From: Erodium maritimum
Lineage: Eukaryota > Streptophyta > Magnoliopsida > Geraniales > Geraniaceae
DNA length: 64,000 bases
Assembly: GCA_963921825.1 (NCBI GenBank)
Contig: OY997588.1
Location: forward strand, 128,743,203-128,807,202
Reading direction: 5' to 3'
In this document: piece by piece, positions 1 to 9,238 of the stretch
How the letters are laid out: each line of letters opens with the position of its first letter
Numbering within the stretch: position 1 is the stretch's first letter
Translations under genes and position numbers: made by a program
The notes under the pieces: model-generated
Told to the model about the DNA's origin: nothing
The model's input: only the letters and a program-made list of their open reading frames with translations
Database searches by the model: none

Positions 1-303
1 ATTTATTATTCCTAAGTGGACTTGTCAGGAGATTAAAAGACAGGTACTCTTTTCTTTTGTCTTAATTTGGTTGTGACACCATTAAGAGAGGCACATTAAT
101 TATGGGTGTTTGGTTAATTTCAGCAGCAAGCAAAATGGACAAGCTAAGAAAGCAACAAACAAAATGGATAAGCTAAGAAAGGTTACTTTTTGATCTCTGA
201 TTTATTTATCAATAACGAAGGGTAGGTTAATCTCCTCTGTGGATTACCTTTTTTGTTGTTTTGAGAAATAGGGAGTTGGGGTTTGTAATTCGTGTATTTT
301 CGT
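1..303. other. Unassigned sequence left of the truncated LTR
   Basis: I recognise no gene here. Around 127-180 a short motif containing AAAATGGACAAGCTAAGAAA occurs twice in tandem with small changes. The stretch does not match the part of the LTR that should precede position 304, judging from the complete LTR at 9244-12255, so it is either unrelated flank or another insertion. Confidence 0.4.
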
Positions 304-1004
304 AAATTGATTCCGCCAAGTGCGTTGGAGCACGTGAATTTAATTAGGAATTGTAGAAACGAAAATGGACATTTTTGGAGCCCCGGAAGGACGTTTTCCA
401 ATCCCGGGCAGATTCGCCGGGTCGGACGAAACGAGCATTTCCGGGTCCAATATCGACAATGTCGAGTAATTGGGGAGTTTGGGAGTGATCGACATTGTCG
501 GGGTTACTTTTGGGCGTCGGGTTTATTAAAATTCAGTTTATGCCTGCAAGCTTAAAAGAGTTTAAAATTGTGTTCTTGTTAGATCGTGCTGCAGACCGAG
601 GAAAGGGAAAGCTAGGCGAGTGACCGAGATCATGACGGAGCTTAATTGTGCGCTTTTGGAGAAAGCATACGAGGTAGGGAAAAGTAGCCGGATCTCGGCC
701 CTGACTAGGGAAAGTTTACAGTAGAATTGCATGTGACACCGGGGTGTCGTGGGTTGAGTAGGTTATCGAATATTAGAAATGCATGATACGGGATTGTAGC
801 GTTTATCAGAAAAGCATGATACGGGAACGTAGCGATTATTGGAAATGCATGTGACACTTAGTAGTGTCGTAGGAGCAGAGAACTTAGCGATAATTGAATT
901 ACTGGAGGCATATGACCATGCCCGGAGGTTGTTTGTGAAACTAGCGATCTTAGGACTGTTGGAGGCATCGAATATGCCGGAGGTTGTTGTGCGTTATTTT
1001 TCGT

Positions 1005-1370
1005 TGAGTTTGGGTGGCCTTGAGAGCCCGTGTTAATTGTTGTTGAGTTTGGGTGGCCTTGAGAGCCCGTGTTAATTATTGTTGAGTTTTGGGTGGCCTT
1101 GAGAGCCCGTGTTACTTTTGCTGAGTCTTGGGTGGCCATGAGAGCCCGTGTTGTCTTTTTGGTGTTGTGGGTGGCCGTGAGTGCCCGTGGGGTCGTTGAG
1201 CCCGTGAGTAACTGTTGGTGCGTCTTGGGAGGCCGTGAGTGTCCGTGGGGTTGTTGAGCCCGTGAGTCACTGTTGGTGTATCTTGGGAGGTCGTGAGTGC
1301 CTGTGGGGCTGTTGAGTCCGTGTTTTAGGGTTGGTGTCTTGGGTGGCCATGAGTGCCTGTGGAGTGCTGA
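1005..1370 (+). repeat. LTR-internal minisatellite (LTR 1)
   Basis: GGGTGGCC followed by TTGAGAGCCCGTG or CATGAGTGCCCGTG recurs at about 1012, 1051, 1091 and 1130 (39-40 bp apart) and then in longer units with TTGAGCCCGTGAGT inserts. The same array with different copy number is in the LTRs at 9244-12255 and 23393-26327. Open frames here are by-products of the repeat. Confidence 0.85.
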
Positions 1371-2078
1371 ACTTGTGTTGTTGCTGTTTGTTGAACTGTG
1401 TTTGTGATTGTGATTGTGGTTACCTGAGGTTGTGGGCCCGCTTCATTAAACGGGGGTCCTCGATCACACGCGTCTGCATGTTCAGACGGGGTAGGGGGCC
1501 CGCCCGTCAGTAAAGGGGTCCTGGCCGCGCGTGTGTGGTTCGGGGTTGTGAGTGTGATAGGTTGACAGTGATTGTGGTTACCTGAGGTTGTGGGCCCGCT
1601 TCATTAAACGGGGGTCCTCGATCACACGCGTCTGCACGTTCAGACGGGCTAGGGGGCCCGCCCTTCAGTAAAGGGGTCCTGGCCGCGCGTGTGTGGTTCG
1701 GTGGTTGTGAGTGTCTGATCCGACTTTGTGTCGAGGAAATGCAACGGGTCAACCGCCTGACCTGATGAGATCGGTAAAGGGCGTGAGGGAGGTTACTGAG
1801 CAGCTGGTTTGCGATCCTTTGTGATCTTGTTTGGTGTGCGATCCTTTGTGATCTTGTTTGGTGTTGCGTCGTTTCTTTCGAGTCCTTGGGAGAGGTCGTG
1901 ATCGTTGTGTCGGGTCTACTTTACGTGTCAAAGTGTTGAGTTGGTCAAGGAAGGTAATAGTGGGTGTATGATCAGTCAGAGTCCTTGGGTTGGGGACAGT
2001 GTCCCCCGGTGTAGACTTTATTATTGGTGTTACCGGCATTGTCTGCTAATTATGTCGTAGTCAGTCTGTTATCCGTGG

Positions 2079-2117
2079 TGGTGAGCGAACGCTCACCCCT
2101 AGCTGCTTTTCCTACAG
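2079..2117 (+). promoter_or_regulatory. Conserved LTR hairpin plus acceptor-like tract (LTR 1)
   Basis: GGTGAGCGAACGCTCACC (2079-2096) has perfect 8-bp arms and is followed by CTGCTTTTCCTACAG ending at 2117, which looks like a polypyrimidine tract plus 3' splice site. The same pair occurs in the other two plus-strand LTRs and in diverged form in the minus-strand LTR. Function is inferred only. Confidence 0.5.
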
Positions 2118-2509
2118 GTACTGATCACAGGACGGACTAGGTGAGCTCTCGAAGCTTGTGGAGCTAGGAGCGGAGTCCGGGTTGTTTTGAGTCTAGTGAC
2201 GGATACCTACTTTTGTCCACTTGTTGGAACGTGTTTTAAATTGTAATTATTATTTTGTTGAACTAAACTGGTATTGTAAAGTGTTTTAATGGAAATGGTT
2301 TCAAAGTGTTTTCTTATTTTAAACGTTCGCGTCCCGAGTTCGGTTTACTGAAATTGGGGCGTGACAAATTAACTATCCGCAAACCAGGTAAAGCATATTC
2401 GCAGAACATATGTTCACTATCCACAAAAAACACAAGTCAATCAATAAACCTAACTGTACATTTGAAAAACATAATTCCCCCACAAAAAAATTAAATAATA
2501 ATAGAATAC

Positions 2510-4559
2510 CTCTGCAGAACCCCTTTCACTATGAAAAGGGGGGGTATTCGGGGCCGGCGGATCTCCACCATTTCTATCACCACTTTCATTATTCCTATTT
2601 ACGTTAGGTGGTGGATGCTGAGCAACATTATCTTCTTCCCTAACACATGGAGGACCCTCCCTCCGTATGTGACCCATTCCAAATGACTCACACTGTAATT
2701 CATCACAGACTCTTCTGTTCACCAATGCAGTATTCCATCCAATCAAAGACGGCCACGCCCTAGGAACCTCACACGTGCTGACTTCAACACGATCAAGATA
2801 AAACAACTGCATCATTGAAAGGAAAAGACATGTCACATGAATATAACATAACAGTTTATTAGATATAAAATGCAACACGTTAAAATGATAAATAAACTTA
2901 CCAACAAGAAAGTGATTGGTCCAGAAAAATTCTTTGAACCATCGGGTTTTAACCAGGCTTGTTTTGTATCCACAAGTCTCTTGACTAAGAACTTGCACCA
3001 ATTAAAATCTTGTATGTGAGATACATCAACGATAGAACGGAAGAATGACTGATTCACATAACCATCATTCCCGGAATCGATCATGCAAGTGACAAACAAC
3101 ATCATGAAGTTTCTTTTGAAATCATCTCCCCCTTCAATTTGCGTCTTCATCTGTTCAACCAACTGCTTACTGGTGATAAGACGCTTGAACTCGCCTTTGT
3201 CTTTTGTATCGAACTGCTGTTGCCACAATTTAAGTTCATCAGTACACAGGGTGGCCCACTTATCGACTATGACGTCGCGCACACCATTTGGAATGCCCAA
3301 AGTTTCATGCACTTCATTCTCTGTGATACACAATTTGGCATCTGGCAATTCCATTGATGAGCTAAGATGGTTATACTTAGACACCAGGTAATATCCAATC
3401 TTGCTTGGAATGATCTTCACATCCAAATGAAGAATGTTCCCAAACCCAATTTCGCGCACTGCTTCTTGTTGGCGTTTATTCAAACTCTCCACCAACTCAA
3501 CCAATCTCTTTGGAGATGACCTGGTCTTCAAAATAGCATCCACGCCAACCTTATCAGATAACGGGACAACTCTATCAGACTCACAACCCTTGGTGCGCTT
3601 AACATTCTTCTTCTCAACAGCTAATTCTCCACCTCTCTTCTTTCCGGCATTAGCAGGTCGTACAGCTACATCGAGACATTCACGAACCTCAGCTACCTTG
3701 TTCTTCTTAATTGAAAGTCTTCGTTTATTTTTATTCTTAATAGACTTCTGCTCCTTCAACATATTAGCAAGAGTCGTATTTCCTTCACCAACATCAGCCT
3801 CTGTGGATGGCCTATCCATTAAAAGAAGAGGTACCACTGTATCCGGAGTTTTATCTATAATTCGCAAACAAGGGTTAGCATTTCAGCAAAACAGACAATA
3901 TGCAAAAACATTGAATATTCACGAGAAAGAAAAACAGTGCCCGCAAACAAAATACTATACATTCGCAAAACATAAATTCACTATCCGCAACTATATAAAT
4001 CTACTTCGCAAAACATATATTCACTATCCGCAAACAAGGTAAAGCATATTATCAAAACAAGTCAAACAATAACAGGGTATGCATCAACTACAAAACACAT
4101 CTGCAAACCAAAATGTGCATATTTGCATACAATAAACCTACGCACATATCAAATACATGATTATTCAAAACTGTTTCTCAAACCAGAGTGCTCACACTCG
4201 CAAAACATAAATTCTTTATCCGCAAATTGGTTAAAGAATAACCGCAAAACATAAATTCATTATTCGCAAAACAGAAAACCAAAGTCCGCAAAACAAGATA
4301 CTCGCAACACAGAAACCCCAAAACCTCAACCAACAACTTGGTTTTCCTCAAAAGTAGATCAAAATCATCTCATAGTTGAATAATTTCATGGTAGTTTCAT
4401 TATTGAGTTGAAATGGTGTACACTAAAAGCAAAACACAAGCACTCTGAAAACATAGCAACTATAAAAAAATCCGCAAACTACAAACACTATATTCTCAAA
4501 TTACCTGATTCGCTGTCCCTGTTGCAGAATGTTGTAGATTCAGCAACCTTGTTCTTCAT
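2510..4559 (-). pseudogene. Mutator-associated (Kaonashi / Ulp1-type) transposon protein, 3' truncated
   Basis: Three exons join in phase: 4559-4505 (starts MKNKVAEST), 3854-2902 and 2806-2510, giving 435 residues with no stop before a GT donor at 2510/2509. Features are a lysine-rich segment, then the motifs GFGNILHLDVKIIPSKIGYYLV, TENEVHETLGIPNG, FKRNFMMLFVTCMIDS, WLKPDGSKNFSGP and FYLDRVEVS. These resemble the N-terminal half of plant proteins that accompany Mutator-like elements carrying a Ulp1 (SUMO protease) domain. That family assignment is from memory. No Ulp1 catalytic domain is present; the next exon would lie beyond 2510, where the LTR ending at 2366 now sits. The FLL-to-LFYLDR junction (2902/2806) makes the longer unspliced frame down to 2833 unlikely. 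Splicing and frame are intact, so truncation may be recent. Confidence 0.65.
3890..4320. repeat. Degenerate tandem repeat in intron 1 of the Mutator-type gene
   Basis: A core like TTCGCAAAACATAAATTCA with CTATCCGCAAA recurs irregularly through the intron (for example near 3960, 4005, 4030, 4198, 4235 and 4265). A matching stretch occurs at 2370-2445, in what would be intron 3 of the same gene, where CTATCCGCAAACCAGGTAAA mirrors the copy near 4032. Confidence 0.7.
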
Positions 4560-5014
4560 TCTCTACAAACGGATTACTATAATCAAAAAGCTAGATAACC
4601 AAACGAACAAGATTGAATCAAAACCCTAAAAACACCAAAAATTGTAACTCACCACAATGAACTATTGAGATTCACTTCGAAATCGCACAAAAGACGAATA
4701 TCAAGGCAATGGAAGCTCAAAAAATCATATTCCGAAATGTTCGTTTCGCTAAAAACTCAATTTTGCAAGTGTTTTGGTGAGCACGAAACGTTTCTGCGCG
4801 AACGGGTAGATAAAAGTACGTTTATACCCCCGAACCATAGCAAATCAGTTGAAATGAATCCCACGCGCGACTTATTTACGACGCGTGCCACTGATGACGC
4901 GTTCAAATCTGCGCCATCGCGAAATTCACATCAAACGGCCATCACGCAGTGCGCAGGTTCGCACCAAATCAGGTGGTTCGCACCTGATTGCTCTCCTACA
5001 TATGTATATATATA
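4560..5014. other. Upstream flank of the Mutator-type gene
   Basis: This stretch lies upstream of the inferred start at 4559. I see no coding exon. A short inverted repeat AATCAGGTG...CACCTGATT lies near 4967-4989, and an AT dinucleotide run (5000-5014) borders the foldback element. Confidence 0.4.
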
Positions 5015-6170
5015 GGGTTATTTACGATAAGGTACCCTAATGTTTCGTCCACGAACGATAAGGTACCCTAATGAATTTTTTGTACGATAAGGTACCCCAA
5101 TGATTCGTCCACGAACGATTTGGTTTTAAAATGGCATATTCCGTTAAAAACTAACGGAATATTCCTCTAAATTAGACATTTGCAGTTAAGTGGGATGTGA
5201 AATGACGATTTTACCTTTTCTTATTTTAAGCTTATAAACTTGATAGACAAAATTACCATTATACCCTTAAGTATATAATACAATAAAAATATAATAAATA
5301 AATAAATTTAATTTTTTTTAAATTTAAAAAATTAAATTTTTTAACATAATAATAAAAAAAGTTTAAAATTTTAAAAATATTAAAAATACAAAATATTACA
5401 ATATTAAATATTAAAAAATTTCAAAAATCATTTTTATTTTTAAAAAAAAAACAATTTTATTTATTAAAAAAAAACCTCGTACTGTTCATCTTCGTCCCCG
5501 ACCTCCCTCCGGCGTCGCCTCCTCCTCTTTCAGCTCTGCGATTCGAAGAGTGTGAGAGGTGGAAGAGGGAGGAGGAGGAGGCGGTGAGAGGGGGTGGGTG
5601 GCTGGGGACGACGCCGGTGGACGTGGTGGCCGGAGACGACGGCGGAGGAGGAGGAGGCGACGCCGGAGGGAGGTCGGGGACGAAGATGAACAGTACCAGG
5701 TTTTTATTTTTATTTTAATACTTTATTCTTTTATTTAATATTTTATTTTTTATTTAATATTTATACTTTTTAATGTTTTAATATTTAATATTTTAATATA
5801 AAAACTAATTATTAAAAAAATAAAAACTGATTTTAAAAAAATAAAAAACAAATTCAGTTTTTCAAAAATATAACTTTAAAAAATATATATAATTTATAAA
5901 TTTTATTTTGAAAATTAAAAATAATTAGAAAATATAAATTAAGGAAAAATAAAAACTGAGGGTATAATGGTCATTTCACTCTTAAGTCAAAAGTCAACTA
6001 AAATGCCAAAGGGCAAAATAGTCATTCTACATAATTCTGTTAGTTTTTTAACAGCATTAAACCAAATCGTTCGTGGACGAATCATTAGGGTACCTTATCG
6101 TACACAAAATTCATTAGGGTACCTTATCGTTCGTGGACGAAACATTAAGGTACCTTATCGTAAATAACCC
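5015..6170. mobile_element. Foldback / Mutator-type non-autonomous element with nested palindromes
   Basis: The element starts GGGTTATTTACGATAAGG (5015) and ends with its reverse complement CGTAAATAACCC (6170). Each end contains repeated ACGATAAGGTACCCTAATG and CGTCCACGAACGAT blocks. The terminal inverted repeats exceed 120 bp and continue, more diverged, to about 5245 and 5940. Inside lies a second, GC-rich inverted repeat: 5475-5527 (CCTCGTACTGTTCATCTTCG onward) and 5645-5700 in opposite orientation, around a 120-bp loop. AT-rich tracts lie between the two inverted repeats. Flanking ATATATATA on both sides would be a 9-bp target duplication of Mutator type, but the flanks are low-complexity AT, so this is weak. 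No credible reading frame exists. Confidence 0.8.
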
Positions 6171-6505
6171 ATATATATATATATATATGAAAAATGAGTA
6201 CAATTAGATGTGATGAAGTGAAATTATCTCAAAATAATATGCACACCTTGGCGCGGGCTTGTTAATCGACCCATTTCAGTCGTGGTGTTGCCTTGTGTTT
6301 CTGGATCAGGCCTCTTTCCAATACAAAGGATGAGTCGACACATTGGCCCAGCAATATCTGAATTTATGTCTCCTCTGACGTTCCCTACAGGCTACATGTT
6401 TTTCTTTACAATCCCAGTTGAGTCTGCGTAAGCTTTCTTTAATTTTATCTTGTACTGTTTGTTAATATTGTTTTGTTAGTGCTGCTGTTAAGATGATGAA
6501 TGTTA
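6171..6505. other. Unassigned sequence between two DNA transposons
   Basis: Apart from the AT dinucleotide run at the left edge, this is ordinary non-repetitive DNA. Short open frames around 6240-6430 are not recognisable. It may be the original flank into which the neighbouring elements inserted. Confidence 0.3.
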
Positions 6506-8792
6506 GAGCATGAACAACAGAAAGGACCTTGATGAGGTCCTGGGAGTGCAGAACTTGTGCTGACTGGACAAAAGTGAGGTCCTTGGAGTGCAAAATAGTG
6601 AGTGTTTTGCAACAGAAAGGACCTCTGAGGTCCTGGGAGTGCATAACAGTGCTGACTGGATTATTAATTGATTTTTGCTGTTTTCTTTAATTCGTTATCA
6701 GAAACCGTTTAAATTATTTATAATTTAAACAATTTTGGAAATAAAAAAATTAATGACAATAAATAATTCATAAATAAATTTAACACGAATATAATTGAAC
6801 TTTTAATTTTATTCAACCCCTTTTAATACAACCCAAAACAAAATACAAGTTCAAGAATTATTCTCTGTTGGGTCGGCATCCGGTGGTGGGGGTTGTCGTC
6901 GAAGATCATCAATTTGGGCTTTAAGGGTTGCCATGAGTTGTCGCAGTTCGGACTTGCAAAACTTATGGTCTGCCATATCCTCTTCGTCGAAGGAAGATGT
7001 ATCCTTCCCCAATAGGGACCTGTAGGTGGCGAGGTTTGCTTCCCACTGTTGGGTTAATGTCTGTATCATGCGAGACCTTTCTGCATTTTGTTCGGCACGT
7101 GTACGTTCAGCCTCCAGCCGTGAACGTTCCAGGTCGGCGAAGGCAGACATTTGGGCCGTGAGGACGGTCGCCTTCTTTGAGGCCTTCGCTGCCTTCTTCC
7201 CTTGCGGTCGGCGAGGGAGACTTGGGGCGGCCTCAGGGATGGGGGTGTGTCGCTGAGAGGGACCTGAGTCCCCTCGTAGTTGTCGCTTGCTCCCCATTCT
7301 GGTGGTTGGGACTCACCACTGAGAGGTGTGCACTCCTCCCCTGTGCTTGTGGGTGGGGTTGAGCTGTAAGCCCCAGCCTCATCCAACCGATGTCGTTGTT
7401 GGTGTACTTGACGGCGGACATTTCCCATTGTGCCCTCCTCAGCAGTGAACTTCACGACGCCCTCGAGCCTCATCACCCAATGATCCAGCTCGAACCTTAG
7501 TAGGTGGTCACCCACTTTCCCTGCCTCCTCCCACATTTCCTTCGCACGTCTCACGTGCTCTTCCGGGTTGGCGCCGCTCGGATGCTCGGCCTTGGACCTC
7601 TGCAAATAGCCGAGGAACCTCCTTGTCTGCCCAGAACCTCTGAGCCAACGTTTCTTGATAGCTTCCCAGCGGCGCTCTGGGACACCTCCCTTCGAGTTGT
7701 ATTTCCTCGTAACTTCGCACCAGAATGTGTTGCCGGTTTGAGAGTTGCCCTTGATGGGGTCTTTTGTAGTACTCAACCGAGGTGGAGGTCCTCCTGCTTG
7801 CTGAATGACTGGCCCTCTGGATCAGGTTCTTGGGGTTGGCCTCGGGGTTGGGCTCAAGCTTGGGCAGGGGCTCAGGCTCGGGGCAGGGGCTCAGGCTCGT
7901 CGTTGGGAAGGTCCGGCAGAGGATGGTTGGGGGATTTGTACGTCGGGTAGTGGGTGCCCCTCGTAGTTGTAGAATTGGGGTGGCAGCGAGAACCCTTGCG
8001 GGGTCATCCCAAATTGTGATGACACCTGGAACGGTGGCGTCTGGAACCCTTGTGGGTGCATGTCAAATTGTGATGGCACCTGGAACCCTGGCGCCATTTG
8101 AAATTGTGGACGGTATTGCCCTAATACAAATAATTAATACAATAAAATAATTAACAATGCATTAATATAGTAAATTTATAACAAAAAATTAATAGAATGC
8201 ATTAATACAACAAATTAATTATCAAAATTACGTTACTTACCTGAACTCGACCCCGGTTGCGAGTATGGGGAGAAAGCGGAGTTTTCCCGATTGTCCATTA
8301 GAATGTCTTCGAAACCTCGTGCCAGTTTTTCGGAGCTGAATCCGACTTCGTCACCAGCTGACTTTGCACGAGACCCAGCGTCGCCCGACATTTTTCACGA
8401 GAACAATTGAAACGAGAGAGGAGAATTTGGGAAGGAGAGAGTGAAGTTGGATAGTGAAAGTAGAGATTGGTGTGGAAAAAATGAGAAGAGGATGGCTATT
8501 TATAGGGGTTTTTCGCTGATTTTTAATTTAAAAAAAAAGTAGCCGTTTTTTGACCGTTGCCAACGGTCGGGGACACGTGGCGGCACCGCACGCGTCCAGC
8601 GCAACGAGGGAGCGAGGAGCGCGGCCAGCGCGCTCAGCCAGTGAGAGGGGAGCGAGGAGCGGCGATCGGAGAGCGGGACCGCGTGATCGGGGAGCGGGAA
8701 AACGTTTTTCCGGCTCCACAACAGGTCGGTCCTCGGTCCTCGGACCATGCGCGCGCGGAGCGGGGAGCGGGACCGTTCTGTTGTGTGTGCTC
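6506..8792 (-). mobile_element. PIF/Harbinger element carrying ORF1 only
   Basis: Terminal inverted repeats: left GAGCATGAACAACAGAAAGG (6506-6525), right, read on the minus strand, GAGCACACACAACAGAACGG (ending at 8792). They agree at most positions. TTA precedes the left end (6503-6505) and GTA follows the right (8793-8795), compatible with one mutated copy of the TTA/TAA duplication typical of the superfamily. The only coding region is the ORF1 gene at 6851-8391; no transposase (DDE) frame is present, so movement would depend on a transposase from elsewhere. The right end (8550-8790) is strongly GC-rich with repeated GAGCGGGGAGCGGGA motifs; the left end has repeated AAAGGACCT...GAGGTCCTGGGAGTGCA motifs (6520-6650). 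Confidence 0.75.
6851..8391 (-). pseudogene. PIF/Harbinger ORF1 (Myb/SANT-like, NAM-associated type), frameshifted
   Basis: Exon 1 is 8391-8241 (starts MSGDAGSRAKSAGDEVGF), with GT donor and an AG acceptor at 8121; exon 2 starts at 8120 in phase. The first part of exon 2 is rich in PQ/GFQ (8120-7891). The central block from about 7776 has the Myb-like trihelix pattern GNTFWCEVTRKYNSKGG followed by RRWEAIKKRW, then a conserved YLQRSKAEHPSG segment. The C-terminal part (about 7245-6851) has KKAAKASKK and a charged, probably coiled-coil stretch rich in ER, as in NAM-associated C-terminal domains. ORF1 proteins of this superfamily are known to bind the ends with the transposase. Two frame changes are visible, near 7800-7900 and near 7230-7250 in a C-rich run, so as read the gene is broken. 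More introns are a less likely alternative. Confidence 0.65.
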
Positions 8793-9238
8793 GTAGGACA
8801 TGGGTATGCTTAATGCTGAGACTGAAATGTTAGGGCTATCTTGCAAATTTTGTATTCACATGTATGGTACGAATAAACATCGCTCTTATGTGATTATTTC
8901 TTGTAATACATTTAATCATTCTTATGTATATATGGCTCTCTGAGTACTTGAAAGCAGTGGAGAAGCAGGTACGGGCTTAAAATATTGAGTAAGCATTCAA
9001 AACTGAAACTAAACTTGGATCTATTAGGAGCTGACATTTGTGTGCTTCAACTTTCTTAGATTTTCTATTCATAAATGTGGTGTGATTGTTTTTACCTTAA
9101 ATACTTGGGACAATGAAGCTACTTGAGTTGAGTGTGTCATGAGATTCATCTGTATAATTTATAACCTCCAGTGTTCTTGTTGGAAAAGGCCATGGGATAC
9201 TGGACTGGAAGATGATGAAAATGAGGTCAGCCAGAGTT
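8793..9238. other. Unassigned sequence between Harbinger element and solo LTR
   Basis: No recognised gene. Two short segments have exon-like borders: near 8960 GAGAAGCAG before GTACGG, and near 9185-9225 before GTCAGC. They do not form a frame I recognise. This flank continues after the LTR at 12256, because the LTR insertion is precise. Confidence 0.35.

Larger units (their letters stand above)
304..2366 (+). mobile_element. 5'-truncated Ty3/gypsy-type LTR (LTR 1)
   Basis: From about 304 (AAATTGATTCCG) to GGGGCGTGACA at 2366 the sequence follows the complete solo LTR at 9244-12255 in order: the GGAAGGACGTTTTCCAATCC block, GACACC/GGTGTC hairpins, a GGGTGGCC...GAGAGCCCGTG minisatellite, a GC-rich block, the GGTGAGCGAACGCTCACC palindrome and the terminal TGACA. 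About the first 1.0 kb of the LTR is missing, and no target-site duplication can be scored on the left. A 158-bp segment is tandemly duplicated here only (1411-1568 and 1569-about 1714). The right end lies in intronic sequence of the Mutator-type gene at 2510-4559, so this insertion or an associated deletion probably removed that gene's 3' exons. Assignment to the Tekay/Del chromovirus lineage is inference from the terminal motifs shared with the pol-linked LTR at 51102-53783. Confidence 0.85.

Noticed and set aside
858-1257. Overlapping open frames with repeated peptides such as MATQDS and WVAMRA (also 10882-11197 and 25252-25452)
   Set aside because: They are translations of the LTR minisatellite; the same peptides recur because the DNA repeats. 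No start context, domain or independent conservation.
1005-1370. CRISPR-like array of direct repeats
   Set aside because: Repeats are contiguous minisatellite units without unique spacers, and the DNA is plant nuclear.
2833-2901. Reading frame of the Mutator-type gene continuing past 2902
   Set aside because: A GT donor at 2902/2901 and an AG acceptor before 2806 restore the FLL-LFYLDR motif; the read-through segment is hydrophobic intron translation.
8500-8846. Several overlapping 60-87 residue frames on both strands
   Set aside because: They fall in the GC-rich terminal region of the Harbinger element; all frames are open because of base composition.
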